From positions 3,732,501 to 3,796,500 of the forward strand of contig JADKFX010000001.1 of NCBI GenBank assembly GCA_016717265.1: a stretch of DNA of 64,000 nucleotides. The letters are read 5' to 3'. Positions within the stretch are counted from its first letter, which is position 1. Each line of letters starts with the position of its first letter. The stretch comes from Saprospiraceae bacterium. Lineage in GTDB: Bacteria; Bacteroidota; Bacteroidia; Chitinophagales; Saprospiraceae. A program made the position numbers and the translations under genes. Under the pieces are notes generated by a model. That model made no database searches. It saw nothing but the letters and a program-made list of their open reading frames with translations, and was not told where the DNA came from. This document shows, in pieces, positions 29,451 through 39,113 of the stretch.

Positions 29451-29458
29451 CAAAAATA
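29451..29458 (-). promoter_or_regulatory. -7 box for the AIM24-like gene
   Basis: On the minus strand this reads TATTTTTG (TAnnTTTG). It ends 15 bases before the ATG at 29435 and overlaps the alternative TTG start, which argues for the ATG. Confidence 0.45.
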
Positions 29459-29825
29459 CTATTGATTTATAAAATTTAGGACTTGAAATATTGCCGGCAG
29501 ATCAAAACCCATAAAATCCTGACAAAAAATTGAGCTACTAAAGCTTTGAATATCCATTGCTAAATAAGATTCCTATGCTCAAAATTAATTTTAAACACCC
29601 ATTTAAAATCAGTGGAGTTTGGTTCTTAGTAAAATACGCAAACTTTAGTTAAATTCCTATTTTAAAGCAGCTTATCCATTAACTACTTATATATAACAGA
29701 AATAATGGTATATCATCTACCCTGCTTTTGCAAATATTTTTAAACACTGGATTTCTAAGCTTCAGATCGTTTTAGCTTTACATAGCTTTTGCCATGGATA
29801 CAAAATAACCCTATCTATGGATCGA

Positions 29826-29860
29826 AGGGGCATCTTTGAACGGGTTGCCCCTTTTTTTTT
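29826..29860 (+). terminator. Orphan Rho-independent terminator
   Basis: AGGGGCA pairs with TGCCCCT around a 13-base loop and a run of T residues follows on the plus strand. No plus-strand gene precedes it: the nearest genes on both sides are on the minus strand. It could end a small RNA transcribed rightward from within 29460-29826. Confidence 0.75.
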
Positions 29861-29943
29861 AGATAGTAAGCAAATCTCAGGATCTGGGAGTTGATCGACC
29901 TCCGAAATCCAATTTTGATATAGGATTTATGCTTTTGAATCAT

Positions 29944-30080
29944 TTATAGCTCGAGCCAGTAGGGTAATCTGCCTTGTTTCGTATTCCACCATTCTGAATG
30001 CAATTGAATTCTGAATTCTTGTGCTTATAAAGATCTTCATTTAATTCTTCAAGCTCAATTCTATTGATTGCCAATTGCAT
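29944..30080 (-). pseudogene. Probable frameshifted gene remnant
   Basis: A minus-strand frame from an ATG at 30080 reads MQLAINRIELEELNEDLYKH; an overlapping frame then reads EFRIQLHSEWWNTKQ and GRLPYWLEL to a TAA at 29944. The Trp-rich second part looks like true protein and one indel would join them. The remainder of 29436-30176 shows only the orphan terminator and AT-rich sequence. No family was recognised. Confidence 0.35.
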
Positions 30081-30176
30081 CAAATTTCAGTACCCTAGAT
30101 GGTAAACTTTAATTCATAACAATTTAATAAAGTAGGATCCCATTTAAATAATCAATTTTTTCTTCTAATGAAATAA

Positions 30177-31643
30177 TCAAAGTAAAAAATAGCAAAAAAG
30201 ACTGATTATCAAAATGCAAACTAAATTTAAAACAAATCCAGCTTTTAACATTCGCTTTAGCGGAATTTTACCACTAGCAAATACGATAGCATTTGGTGGC
30301 GTTCCCATCGGCAACATTCCAGCACAACTTGCAGCTAGTGCCATTGGTAATCCAATCACTAAAGGAGAAATTCCCATCGCTATTGCCAAAGAACCTAAGA
30401 TCGGCGCCATGACAATAACTTGTGCGATGTTACTCATTACTTCGCTCAAAAAAATTGAAATAGTTGCAACTAATAAAATTAATAAAAATCGATTATCTGG
30501 TGCATAATTTGCAATTCCTTCGCCGATTAATTTCATGACACCGGCATTTTCCATTGCTTTAGCTAATGCCAATCCTCCACCAAACATTAACAATATACCC
30601 CAGGCCATATTCTTCGTATCTCTCCAATCCAAAAGATTATTCATAACATTTGTATTTTCCTCTTCAGGATTGTTTATTCCAGGATCACCCACGTTCGATA
30701 CACCAGAAGGGGTGCAAAACAGAGCTATTGCTGCTAACAAAGCAATGATTGTATCGTTAATCCTTAATCCTGAAATACCAACGATCAGATCTTTTGTCAT
30801 CCAGAGTGAAGCGGTCATTAAAAAAATAATAAAAACCCTTTTTTCTGATAGCGTCCAAACACCCAATTTATTTAATTGTTCCTGAATGAATAGATCAATT
30901 TCAGGATTTGATTTAATCTGATTTGGAAAAAGAAATTTAGTAAACATAAAATAGAGACATATTAATAACAAGAGCGCCAAGGGAAAACAAATTATAAACC
31001 ATTTATAAAACGAAATGGTAATCTGCATTTCATCTTGCATATACCCAACAAAAGCAGTATTTGGTGGTGTGCCAATGATCGTTGAAAGCCCTCCAATATT
31101 TGATGCATACGCAATACTTAATAAAATTGCAATGGATAAATTTTTCAATTGCGATTCACCATATTTTTGACCCATCACTTTCAATACAGAAAGTGCTATT
31201 GGAAACATCATCATAGTTGTTGCCGTATTACTAAGCCACATACTAATTAAAAATGTAGATAGCATAAAACCTAATAATATCTGATTGCCATTACTTCCTG
31301 CTTTTTTTAAAATATGAAGGGCAATTCGTTGATGCAAATTCCACTTTTCAATTGCAAGTGCTAAAAAAAAGCCTCCCATGAATAAAAAAATAATTGGATC
31401 TGCATAATTTTTTGATGTCTCCTGAATGGTTTCAATATTCCATAATGGAAATGCTACTAATGGGATGAGCGCAACAACGGGCATAGGGATCCAATCAAGT
31501 ATCCACAAACTAATCATGAAAATTCCAACTGTAATAACCTTGAGGGCTTTTAATTCTAATCCGAAGGGGTTGAATAAATAAAAAACAGCAAGTAATATTC
31601 CGATTCCAAATGTAAACAAATATGATTTATGGATTTTGGTCAT
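30177..31643 (-). CDS. SLC13/DASS-family sodium:anion symporter
   Basis: The ATG at 31643 (MTKIHKSYLFTFG) follows a promoter box by three bases and is preferred over a TTG at 31649. The 488 residues form about 11-12 TM helices. Family features include WLSNTATTMMMFPIALSVL (the SNT motif), ANIGGLSTIIGTPPNTAF, and late in the protein SCAGMLPMGTPPNAIVFASG. These two SNT/GTPPN-like halves bind sodium and a dicarboxylate, sulfate or similar anion. The substrate cannot be assigned. Confidence 0.88.
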   Translation of the reverse strand: MTKIHKSYLFTFGIGILLAVFYLFNPFGLELKALKVITVGIFMISLWILDWIPMPVVALIPLVAFPLWNIETIQETSKNYADPIIFLFMGGFFLALAIEKWNLHQRIALHILKKAGSNGNQILLGFMLSTFLISMWLSNTATTMMMFPIALSVLKVMGQKYGESQLKNLSIAILLSIAYASNIGGLSTIIGTPPNTAFVGYMQDEMQITISFYKWFIICFPLALLLLICLYFMFTKFLFPNQIKSNPEIDLFIQEQLNKLGVWTLSEKRVFIIFLMTASLWMTKDLIVGISGLRINDTIIALLAAIALFCTPSGVSNVGDPGINNPEEENTNVMNNLLDWRDTKNMAWGILLMFGGGLALAKAMENAGVMKLIGEGIANYAPDNRFLLILLVATISIFLSEVMSNIAQVIVMAPILGSLAIAMGISPLVIGLPMALAASCAGMLPMGTPPNAIVFASGKIPLKRMLKAGFVLNLVCILIISLFCYFLL

Positions 31644-32078
31644 AAACAAATGTAATGCAATTGATGGAATTTAAATAAACGCTAAATAAAAATCAGAAAA
31701 AGTGGTACAGTTGGAAATTAAAAGATGCGTCCTGATTTATAATTTATATCTTGTTTAGGCTTGATGGTTTGAAGAACTTTTCAAAATTTAAGGACATCAA
31801 ATCCTACTTTTAATCTTGACTTGAACCTTCTTTAATGCCTGAATTTGCAACTTCCAACAACAGGTAATCTTTAGGTTTTTCGTATTAAAGTATGAATCTA
31901 ATTAAAAACATCAAGTATTTAGATAACGAATAAAAATTTATTAACCCAAAAAATATTATTAGTCAATCCATTTAAATTTGAATAGTAAGCTTGACAAAAC
32001 TTTCAGAATGTCATTCTAATGCTTTAAAATTTGCGAGCTAAACGTCTCGTATCTAATAAAATAATATGGTGTGATTTT
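31644..32078. other. Intergenic region between two minus-strand genes
   Basis: About 430 AT-rich bases. Holds the promoter box at 31647-31654. No gene, repeat or RNA was recognised in the remainder. Confidence 0.5.
31647..31654 (-). promoter_or_regulatory. -7 box three bases before the SLC13 gene start
   Basis: On the minus strand this reads TACATTTG, then TTT, then the ATG at 31643. Such close spacing implies a leaderless mRNA if the box is used. Confidence 0.45.
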
Positions 32079-32792
32079 CTATTTCTTTCTCCTCGCTCCG
32101 ATATTAATATTCACTACTTCCACTCCAACAGAAAATGCCATTGCAAAGTAAATATATGCCTTTGGGAAATGAAAATCTAAGGATTCAGCAACTAATGCAG
32201 TACCAATCATTATCAAAAAGGCTAATGCTAAAATCTTAATTGCAGGGTGTTTATGCACAAAATCGGAAATAGATTTTGACAAAAGCAACATGACAAATAC
32301 AGATGCTACTACAGCAGCGATCATAACACTTAAATGGTCTACCATTCCTACTGCGGTAATCACAGAGTCCAAAGAAAAAACAATATCAATTAATACAATT
32401 TGAAAAATGACAGAGGCAAAACTTACCTTTTTTGGTAAATTCATTTCTTCATCATGTGATTCCTCGACTTTATGATGAATTTCCTTCACACTTTTGAAAA
32501 TTAAAAATAATCCACCCAATAATAAGATTAAATCTCTTCCCGATATTTCTCTTTCAAAAATGGTAAAAATCGTTGCTGTCAATCCCATAATCAGAGAGAT
32601 TGAAAATAATAAGGCAATTCTTGAAAACAGCGCTAAAAATATCCCCCATTTTCTTCCTTTGTCTTGTTGCTCTAGTGGCAATTTATTGGTTAGAATAGAT
32701 ATAAAAATAATATTGTCAATGCCCAATACAATTTCTAATGCAAGTAAGGTTAAAAAGCCAAGCCAGATATCAGGATTTGATAGAAATTCCAT
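32079..32792 (-). CDS. TerC family integral membrane protein
   Basis: The product has 237 residues with about seven TM helices. The paired family motifs with membrane-embedded acids are present: LEIVLGIDNIIFISIL near the start and DIVFSLDSVITAVGMVDH in the middle. A charged loop with His/Glu (KEIHHKVEESHDEE) lies between. TerC/Alx proteins export metal ions, for example Mn2+; the ion here is unknown. It is probably monocistronic. Confidence 0.92.
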   Translation of the reverse strand: MEFLSNPDIWLGFLTLLALEIVLGIDNIIFISILTNKLPLEQQDKGRKWGIFLALFSRIALLFSISLIMGLTATIFTIFEREISGRDLILLLGGLFLIFKSVKEIHHKVEESHDEEMNLPKKVSFASVIFQIVLIDIVFSLDSVITAVGMVDHLSVMIAAVVASVFVMLLLSKSISDFVHKHPAIKILALAFLIMIGTALVAESLDFHFPKAYIYFAMAFSVGVEVVNINIGARRKK

Positions 32793-32987
32793 AAAATATG
32801 TTTGTGTATTATTAAAAGCAAGCCATAAAATTAAAAAAATGTTGAATATCGCTTGAAAATCCTTTTCAGATTAAAAAATTAATCCTCCTCCTTACATTCG
32901 CTAAATGCTAAAAAAATTGATTTCTGATTCTGAAATAGAGATTCTGTTTAATTCTTTAAAATTGCCAATGAATATTTTACTTTAAAT

Positions 32988-33018
32988 AAAAACCCCAGCT
33001 AATAAGGCCAGGGTTTTT
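32988..33018 (-). terminator. Rho-independent terminator after the DUF1501 gene
   Basis: A 12-base-pair stem (AAAAACCCTGGC with GCTGGGGTTTTT on the minus strand, including wobble pairs) ends in T residues, 25 bases after the stop of the DUF1501 gene. Its A/T-rich flanks could let it work in both directions. Confidence 0.8.
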
Positions 33019-33042
33019 ATAATTTATCGAAATCTATACTTC

Positions 33043-34641
33043 TTATCCGTTGACTTTCATCATCGGTTTTACTTGTTGCAATGTTTGATTTTGGATTCTT
33101 ACATAATAAATTCCAGCTGCTGCATCCTCCAAATCACAGTCTACGTCATATTTACCAGCTTGCAAGTCCTGATCAATGAGCGTTTTAATCACAGATCCTT
33201 CATTGTTAATAATCTGAATCATCGTATGACCGCCTTTAGTTTCAAATTTTATCTTAGTGGATTGGACAAACGGATTAGGATATGCGTATACTAAGTTTTC
33301 ACCCAAACGGTTATTTTCCTCATGTACAGAGGTAGGTATGCAATTGCCTGGATCAAGAATTGGTAGTTTTTGGTAGTTTTTCAATAAAATCTGATCCAAA
33401 TCTGGTTGCTGTACACAGAACCAATCTGCCAATATGGAAGCGTAAACTGAACGGAAATCATATTGCATTGGAAGATTTGAATTGGCTGTTGAATTTGGAT
33501 CAATAATTGGATTTTTTCCAACAACTCCACCGACCACTTTACTTCCAAAAACAAACATAGGTTGTGCAGCACCGTGATCTGTTCCGCCAGATGCATTAGA
33601 TATAATTCGCCTTCCAAATTCTGAGAACGTCATCCCCGTAATTCGATCTTCAAAGCCCAACAGCTTAACATCATCCATAAAAGCTCCAATGGCATCCGAA
33701 ACCCCCTTCAACAAATTGGCATGGGTTCCTATCGTATGATCGTTGGCATTTACTTGCGCTGAATGGGTATCAAAGCCACCTGTACTTACCCAGAAAATCC
33801 GGGTTTTAATCCCTCCACTTATTAATTTAGCTATAATTGCTAATTGGGTCCCTAAAGTGTAGCCTGGGTCTGCTGAAGTTTTGGGATATAAACTTGATTT
33901 ATTGAGTCCTTTATCAGCTGCTCCTTTGACAGAGTCTCCAAATTTATCGGTTTGTCTTTGCACTTCTCTTACATAAGCCAATTCTTTACCCATGTAATTG
34001 CTTGTAGGGGGATCAGAAAATAAACTACCTGTAAGATTTAATGGGTCATTCGTATTCGTAATGGAAATCGCCATAGGTACTCCTTGATTTTGAAGACCCA
34101 AAACGACATTTCCACCGATTCGGATTGCCAATGGATCAGGCATTACTGAATTTGGAAATCCCACTGGATAATTTGGAAATTCATTCGCTAAATAACGGCC
34201 TGCCCATCCAGAATTTAAATACTCCGTGGATTCTGCACCAGTCATCCAAATATCTGTAGCACGAAAATGTGAATAACTGAATTTAGGATACCCAACTCCC
34301 TGGATTACACTAAGTTTTCCATTTTCATATAAATCATATAAGCGATTCATAGAAGGATGTAAACCCGTTGCATTATTTGTACCTGCTAATTTTAAAACCT
34401 TGTCTTCTGGCAATAAAACATTTTGCCGAATACTTGCTTTTGATAAAGAACTATATTGATCCAATGGAATTACCATGTTTAGACCATCATTTCCACCATT
34501 GAGTTGCACAATTATCAAGACTCGATCTGTATCAGTAAGGGATGAAGTCAATGCAGATAATAGAGGATTATTTCCATATGCTGTTACTGTCATTCCACCG
34601 ACAGCAACGGGAACAGTTTGTATAAAGGATCTTCTTTTCAT
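33043..34641 (-). CDS. DUF1501 protein with Tat-like signal and type IX sorting domain
   Basis: The product has 532 residues. MKRRSFIQTVPVAVGG resembles a twin-arginine signal. The body matches DUF1501, an alkaline-phosphatase/sulfatase-superfamily relative: VQLNGGNDGLNMVIPLDQY, FSYSHFRATDIWMTG, WVSTGGFDTHSAQVN and TFSEFGRRIISNASGGTDHG. The last 75 residues are a T9SS type A tail (YAYPNPFVQSTKIKFE, AAAGIYYVRIQ), so it is destined for the cell surface. It lies 33 bases after the DUF1800 gene, the standard partner. The enzymatic role of the pair is unknown. Confidence 0.88.
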   Translation of the reverse strand: MKRRSFIQTVPVAVGGMTVTAYGNNPLLSALTSSLTDTDRVLIIVQLNGGNDGLNMVIPLDQYSSLSKASIRQNVLLPEDKVLKLAGTNNATGLHPSMNRLYDLYENGKLSVIQGVGYPKFSYSHFRATDIWMTGAESTEYLNSGWAGRYLANEFPNYPVGFPNSVMPDPLAIRIGGNVVLGLQNQGVPMAISITNTNDPLNLTGSLFSDPPTSNYMGKELAYVREVQRQTDKFGDSVKGAADKGLNKSSLYPKTSADPGYTLGTQLAIIAKLISGGIKTRIFWVSTGGFDTHSAQVNANDHTIGTHANLLKGVSDAIGAFMDDVKLLGFEDRITGMTFSEFGRRIISNASGGTDHGAAQPMFVFGSKVVGGVVGKNPIIDPNSTANSNLPMQYDFRSVYASILADWFCVQQPDLDQILLKNYQKLPILDPGNCIPTSVHEENNRLGENLVYAYPNPFVQSTKIKFETKGGHTMIQIINNEGSVIKTLIDQDLQAGKYDVDCDLEDAAAGIYYVRIQNQTLQQVKPMMKVNG

Positions 34642-34674
34642 ATATTTTGAATTAAAGGAGATTAAGAATTAAGA

Positions 34675-36423
34675 TTAACACAGATGATATTCTGCAGATG
34701 ATAATAGATAGGTAAATAAATCCGTAAGCATAGCAGGTACTCGTTTCGCTTCTGGATCTGAAGTACCGGGATTTAATAAATAAACTTCCCATGCATCTGT
34801 CCAATAATAATCTGTACTTTGACCCAACAATAAATAATTGGTCTTTAAAGCATCCTTAACAGCTTGTGAAACAGGTGCCCCTAACATTAATTCGGTGGCT
34901 TCTGCAATTAATGCATTTGGATCTGAAGGATTTTCAAATTTCTTGACGAATTCTATAAAATTAATTTTTGTAATAAAACCATAGGAAGGACTATTTGCAC
35001 CATCATAGGTATTGTTTTTATTTAAAGCAAAATTTGACTTTGCAATTGCAGTATAGGATCCTTGCCTTACAGGATAAGTTGCCGTATCTACCCAAATTTC
35101 ATGAAATGAAGGCGTTTGATAATATGCAGGCCATCCAGCTACATTCGGTGGATCATTGATATCTTGTCCGGCATTAAAACAATAAGTTCTAATGATGTTC
35201 CACATATAATACTGAGCTTCAAGCTGACTGGCATTTGGTAGTGGAAATTCAAATTGACGAACCATCCCAACATTAAAATCAATTGGACTTTTAATCATAC
35301 ATCCACGATGTTCAGTTTTGAAGAAAAAATCTGAATTAAACAATGCGCGAATAACATATTTCATTTGATCTTTGTCATTTATATATTGTCTGAATATTGC
35401 AGATAATGGCTCAATCACTTCAGACTCAATTTCCGGTGTAATTTCATAGTACACAAAATAATTCCATAATCGTCTGCATATATATTTTGAGACTTCTTCA
35501 GTAGCAAAAATCATTTCTATCATTGTATCGACTTCCACAAAAGCCCGTTTCTCGTCAATCGTTAGAAATGGAGATGGATCTGTAATTGTCATATCCGGAG
35601 CAATACTTGTATTGCCATAAAATGCTGAAAATGTTTTAACATCTATATCATGATTTGCTTTATTAAACGCTGGTCTAGAAATCACATTGGTGTCTACTCC
35701 ATTTACCTTTTCCCGATAAATCACATACCATCCTGTCATAACTCGGGCAGCTGCTTTAACATCGTCTTCCGTATATGCAGATCCAGGACCTTTGCCTACG
35801 CAAAATAACTCTTGCAATTCCCGTCCAAAATTTTCATCTGGGGCTTTTTTAGTATTTCTTTCACCATTTAAATAGCGCAACATGCCTGCATCAAAAGTGA
35901 TATCCTTTATTAATTGCTTATAATTGCCAAATGCGTGTTTTCGGTATAAGCTTTGGGTATTATACATGGTATTGGCATTTTCAATGACAGCATCTTCTGT
36001 AACCAATAAATTTTGATAGAACAAAACCATTTTTTCATAAACATTTTGGCTTTGATGAATTTGTAAACCTGTCCACCATTGCTTTAAACTATTTCTGCGA
36101 TTATTGTTTGAACTGGCGAGGAAATTTGTTTGAACTGGTTTAGCAATCCAGGTATCCCCCCATTTAACCACCGTTTCAATTACCCCATTATTATTAATTT
36201 TATCGAGCGTATCTTTTGTAGGGTCTATATTGTTATAATATGCTCTTACTGGTGGATCTGGTAATTTAGGAGTTGTCGGTATGAGTATATCAAGTACTTC
36301 ATTAAGACTTTTATTCTTAAAATAATTAAGATCTGGTTTACTGACTCCAAATAAGGTCCTCCTCAGCAGGTGTAATAATTCGGGTTTACCGAATGACCCA
36401 GAATACGGTTTTAAGCTTCCCAT
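34675..36423 (-). CDS. DUF1800 domain protein
   Basis: The ATG at 36423 (MGSLKPYSGSFG) is preferred; a longer frame starts 13 codons earlier. The 582 residues show DUF1800 features: LHLLRRTLFGVSKPDLNYF, a helix with WWTGLQIHQSQNVYEKMVLF, YLNGERNTKKAPDENFGREL followed by QELFCVGKG, and the late NVAGWPAYYQTPSF. The family regularly pairs with DUF1501 in Bacteroidota and Planctomycetes and is thought to be exported. No signal peptide is obvious here, so its route is unclear. Confidence 0.87.
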   Translation of the reverse strand: MGSLKPYSGSFGKPELLHLLRRTLFGVSKPDLNYFKNKSLNEVLDILIPTTPKLPDPPVRAYYNNIDPTKDTLDKINNNGVIETVVKWGDTWIAKPVQTNFLASSNNNRRNSLKQWWTGLQIHQSQNVYEKMVLFYQNLLVTEDAVIENANTMYNTQSLYRKHAFGNYKQLIKDITFDAGMLRYLNGERNTKKAPDENFGRELQELFCVGKGPGSAYTEDDVKAAARVMTGWYVIYREKVNGVDTNVISRPAFNKANHDIDVKTFSAFYGNTSIAPDMTITDPSPFLTIDEKRAFVEVDTMIEMIFATEEVSKYICRRLWNYFVYYEITPEIESEVIEPLSAIFRQYINDKDQMKYVIRALFNSDFFFKTEHRGCMIKSPIDFNVGMVRQFEFPLPNASQLEAQYYMWNIIRTYCFNAGQDINDPPNVAGWPAYYQTPSFHEIWVDTATYPVRQGSYTAIAKSNFALNKNNTYDGANSPSYGFITKINFIEFVKKFENPSDPNALIAEATELMLGAPVSQAVKDALKTNYLLLGQSTDYYWTDAWEVYLLNPGTSDPEAKRVPAMLTDLFTYLLSSAEYHLC

Positions 36424-36539
36424 TTTTTTTGATTTTGTGTAAATGTAAGAATCTATTAACAATCAATTTAAGAATAAATACGAAGTTTTTGGAAAAGTAG
36501 TTGCCTTCCTAAATATCTGAATTTTTATGATACGTCGAT

Positions 36540-36547
36540 TATCTTTG
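36540..36547 (+). promoter_or_regulatory. -7 box for metK
   Basis: TATCTTTG is an exact TAnnTTTG match and ends 25 bases before the metK ATG, giving a short leader. No SAM riboswitch-like structure fits in that space. Confidence 0.5.
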
Positions 36548-36572
36548 CAACTTTATTCATAAAACTAAATCT

Positions 36573-37886
36573 ATGCCGTATTTATTTACATCTGAATCTG
36601 TTTCTGAAGGCCATCCAGATAAAGTCGCTGATCAGATATCAGATGCTTTAATTGATCATTTCTTAGCCTATGATAAAGACTCCAAAGTAGCTTGTGAAAC
36701 TTTGGTGACTACAGGTCAGGTAGTTTTAGCTGGCGAAGTAAAATCCAAAGCATATCTTGATGTACAGGAAATTGCACGGGAGGTAATCCGGAAAATTGGA
36801 TATACCCGCTCGGAATATATGTTTGAATCAAATAGCTGTGGTATTTTTTCAGCCATCCATGAGCAATCCGCGGATATCAATCGGGGAGTTGACCGGAAAG
36901 TTAAAAAACAGAGTTTTGAGTCTAAAGCAAATGCACAAGGAGCTGGCGATCAGGGTATGATGTTTGGGTATGCCAATAATGAAACAGAAAATTTAATGCC
37001 GCTTGCTTTAAGTTTAGCTCACCAACTTTTAGAAGAGCTAGCTAAAATCCGTAAAGAAGGAAAGATCATGAGCTATTTAAGACCGGATGCTAAAAGCCAG
37101 GTGACGATAGAATATGGTGACAATAATAAACCGATCCGTATAGATACCATTGTACTTTCTACGCAACATGATGACTTTGTAAAACCTGGGAAAGGAATTC
37201 GGGCACAGGATAAAGCGGACGAAACGATGTTGGCGCAGATCAAAGATGATGTAATTAATATACTCATTCCTAGAGTTAAACGCAAACTTCCCGTTCACCT
37301 TAGAAAGCTATTTAACAATGAAATTATATACCATGTAAATCCAACTGGTAAATTTGTTATTGGAGGGCCACATGGCGATACAGGTTTAACCGGACGAAAA
37401 ATTATTGTAGATACTTATGGTGGAAAAGGTGCCCATGGCGGCGGTGCATTTAGCGGTAAAGATCCTTCTAAAGTTGACCGTTCTGCAGCATATGCCACAA
37501 GACATATTGCAAAAAATATGGTTGCAGCTGGATTATGTGACGAAGTTTTAGTTCAAGTGTCTTATGCAATTGGTGTAGCTAAACCTTGTGGGCTCAATGT
37601 AAATACCTATGGAACTTCGAAGGTAAAATTGATCGATGGGCAAATCGCAAAAAAGATTGAAAAATTATTTGATATGAGACCTTTTGCAATTGAGCAACGT
37701 TTGAAACTTCGCAGCCCAATTTATTCAGAAACAGCTGCTTATGGCCATATGGGTAGACAAAATGAAGTCGTAACTAAAATCTTTAACGAAGGAAAGCCAA
37801 ATGAAAAAACGGTCAAAGTCGAGCTGTTTACTTGGGAAAAATTAGATTATGTACGTAAAATCAAGAATGAATTCGGTATAAAATAA
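36573..37886 (+). CDS. metK: S-adenosylmethionine synthase
   Basis: The product has 437 residues. The three domains of MetK are clear: SEGHPDKVADQISDALID (ATP/metal site) near the start, GAGDQGMMFGYANNE (hallmark of the family) near residue 130, and GGPHGDTGLTGRK followed by GGGAFSGKDPSKVDRS near residues 270-310. It makes SAM from methionine and ATP. The length is slightly above the E. coli enzyme, as is usual in Bacteroidota. A strong terminator follows directly, so it is monocistronic. Confidence 0.97.
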   Translation: MPYLFTSESVSEGHPDKVADQISDALIDHFLAYDKDSKVACETLVTTGQVVLAGEVKSKAYLDVQEIAREVIRKIGYTRSEYMFESNSCGIFSAIHEQSADINRGVDRKVKKQSFESKANAQGAGDQGMMFGYANNETENLMPLALSLAHQLLEELAKIRKEGKIMSYLRPDAKSQVTIEYGDNNKPIRIDTIVLSTQHDDFVKPGKGIRAQDKADETMLAQIKDDVINILIPRVKRKLPVHLRKLFNNEIIYHVNPTGKFVIGGPHGDTGLTGRKIIVDTYGGKGAHGGGAFSGKDPSKVDRSAAYATRHIAKNMVAAGLCDEVLVQVSYAIGVAKPCGLNVNTYGTSKVKLIDGQIAKKIEKLFDMRPFAIEQRLKLRSPIYSETAAYGHMGRQNEVVTKIFNEGKPNEKTVKVELFTWEKLDYVRKIKNEFGIK

Positions 37887-37911
37887 GCTTGTTTAAAGTT
37901 ATTATAAAAAT

Positions 37912-37943
37912 AAAAAAACCACAGTCTTTACTGTGGTTTTTTT
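37912..37943 (+). terminator. Rho-independent terminator after metK
   Basis: AAACCACAGT pairs with ACTGTGGTTT over a four-base loop, extended by A/T pairs and ending in T residues. It lies 25 bases after the metK stop, and shows that the following gene must start later than the first open-frame ATG at 37933. Confidence 0.9.
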
Positions 37944-37968
37944 ATTTTTACCTAATAATGTAAGCTTG

Positions 37969-38994
37969 ATGTCCCGTAAAATTAGGCAACAGATTTGTGC
38001 CAATTGCCAATATACCTTTGATCCTGGTGAAAATTTTTGCCCCAATTGTGGCCAAGAAAACCACAGCCCCAATCAACCCATTAAACATTATATAGCTGAA
38101 TTAATAGAGTCTTTATTACATCTGGATTCAAAATTTATTGCAACGATCTCTACCCTGTTAAAATACCCAGGTAAAATTACCAAAGAATACAATGAAAATA
38201 AACGGGCTCGCTACATGCCACCAATCAGGCTTTATATCTTTATAAGTTTTGTCTTTTTTGTTTTATTACAAATACCATCCATTTATAATTCAAATGAAGA
38301 TACAATTATAACCCCTAAAAATAATAAAGAAAATAGTCTTTCATTTGATAGTATCCGAACAAAAAAGGAATTACCACAAGTTCATAATCTTGATTCTAAT
38401 AAGATCCAGGATGTAGACTCCACAACAATTTTAAATTTTGGAAACTTAAAATATAATATTACGAATGAAGATTTAGAGAAACTAAAAACAGCAAGTCCAG
38501 AACAAATAGACTCTACTATTTTGGCGCATATGGGCAGTCCCGGATACATATCAAGAACCATCCTAAAACAAATAATAAAATCTTATCATGCGGACGAAAA
38601 TTTTGAAAAAAACTTTAAAGCAAAAATATTAAAGTTCATGTCTGGGTCATTATTCTTTCTTATGCCATTATTTGCTTTCATGATGACCGGGTTTTATTTT
38701 CGAAGAAAGAAAAATTATTACGAATATTTAATTTTTTCAATTCATTTACATACGATTGTATTCATAGGCATCGGAATTCTATTATTTTTCAATATTTTTA
38801 TAAATGTTCCTGAAGAATATTACCTCTTTAGTTCCATTGGATTGTTTGTTTACTTATTAAAAGCAATGAAAACTAATTATGAACAAAGTTGGCGAAAAAC
38901 TATATTCAAAGGAATTCTATTATGTTCTGTTTATAGCATATTATTAGCATTTACATTTGTATTAGTGTTAATTTTAGGTTGGTGGTTTGTGTAA
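37969..38994 (+). CDS. DUF3667 membrane protein with N-terminal zinc ribbon
   Basis: The ATG at 37969 (MSRKIRQQICANC) is chosen because the upstream alternative lies in the metK terminator. The 341 residues start with a zinc ribbon CANCQYTFDPGENFCPNCGQ, then the DUF3667 signature LLHLDSKFIATISTLL and KEYNENKRARYMPPIRLYIF. A TM helix, a polar extracytoplasmic-looking loop of about 120 residues and three or four C-terminal TM helices follow. Function is unknown; the family is common in Bacteroidota. Confidence 0.85.
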   Translation: MSRKIRQQICANCQYTFDPGENFCPNCGQENHSPNQPIKHYIAELIESLLHLDSKFIATISTLLKYPGKITKEYNENKRARYMPPIRLYIFISFVFFVLLQIPSIYNSNEDTIITPKNNKENSLSFDSIRTKKELPQVHNLDSNKIQDVDSTTILNFGNLKYNITNEDLEKLKTASPEQIDSTILAHMGSPGYISRTILKQIIKSYHADENFEKNFKAKILKFMSGSLFFLMPLFAFMMTGFYFRRKKNYYEYLIFSIHLHTIVFIGIGILLFFNIFINVPEEYYLFSSIGLFVYLLKAMKTNYEQSWRKTIFKGILLCSVYSILLAFTFVLVLILGWWFV

Positions 38995-39113
38995 TTAAAA
39001 TGAAGTACAAAAAATAAAATCGTAAATTCAAGGATAGGCTGCAGTGGCAATCCTAAAATATAAAATTATAATTCTTGCTCTAAATTAGAAAATGCTATAA
39101 ATCCATATCTACA

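Noticed and set aside
30214..30885. Two plus-strand open frames (97 and 116 codons) opposite the SLC13 gene
   Set aside because: They are antisense shadows of a clear transporter gene.
36548..36572. SAM riboswitch before metK
   Set aside because: The promoter box leaves a leader under 25 bases, too short for any known SAM riboswitch.
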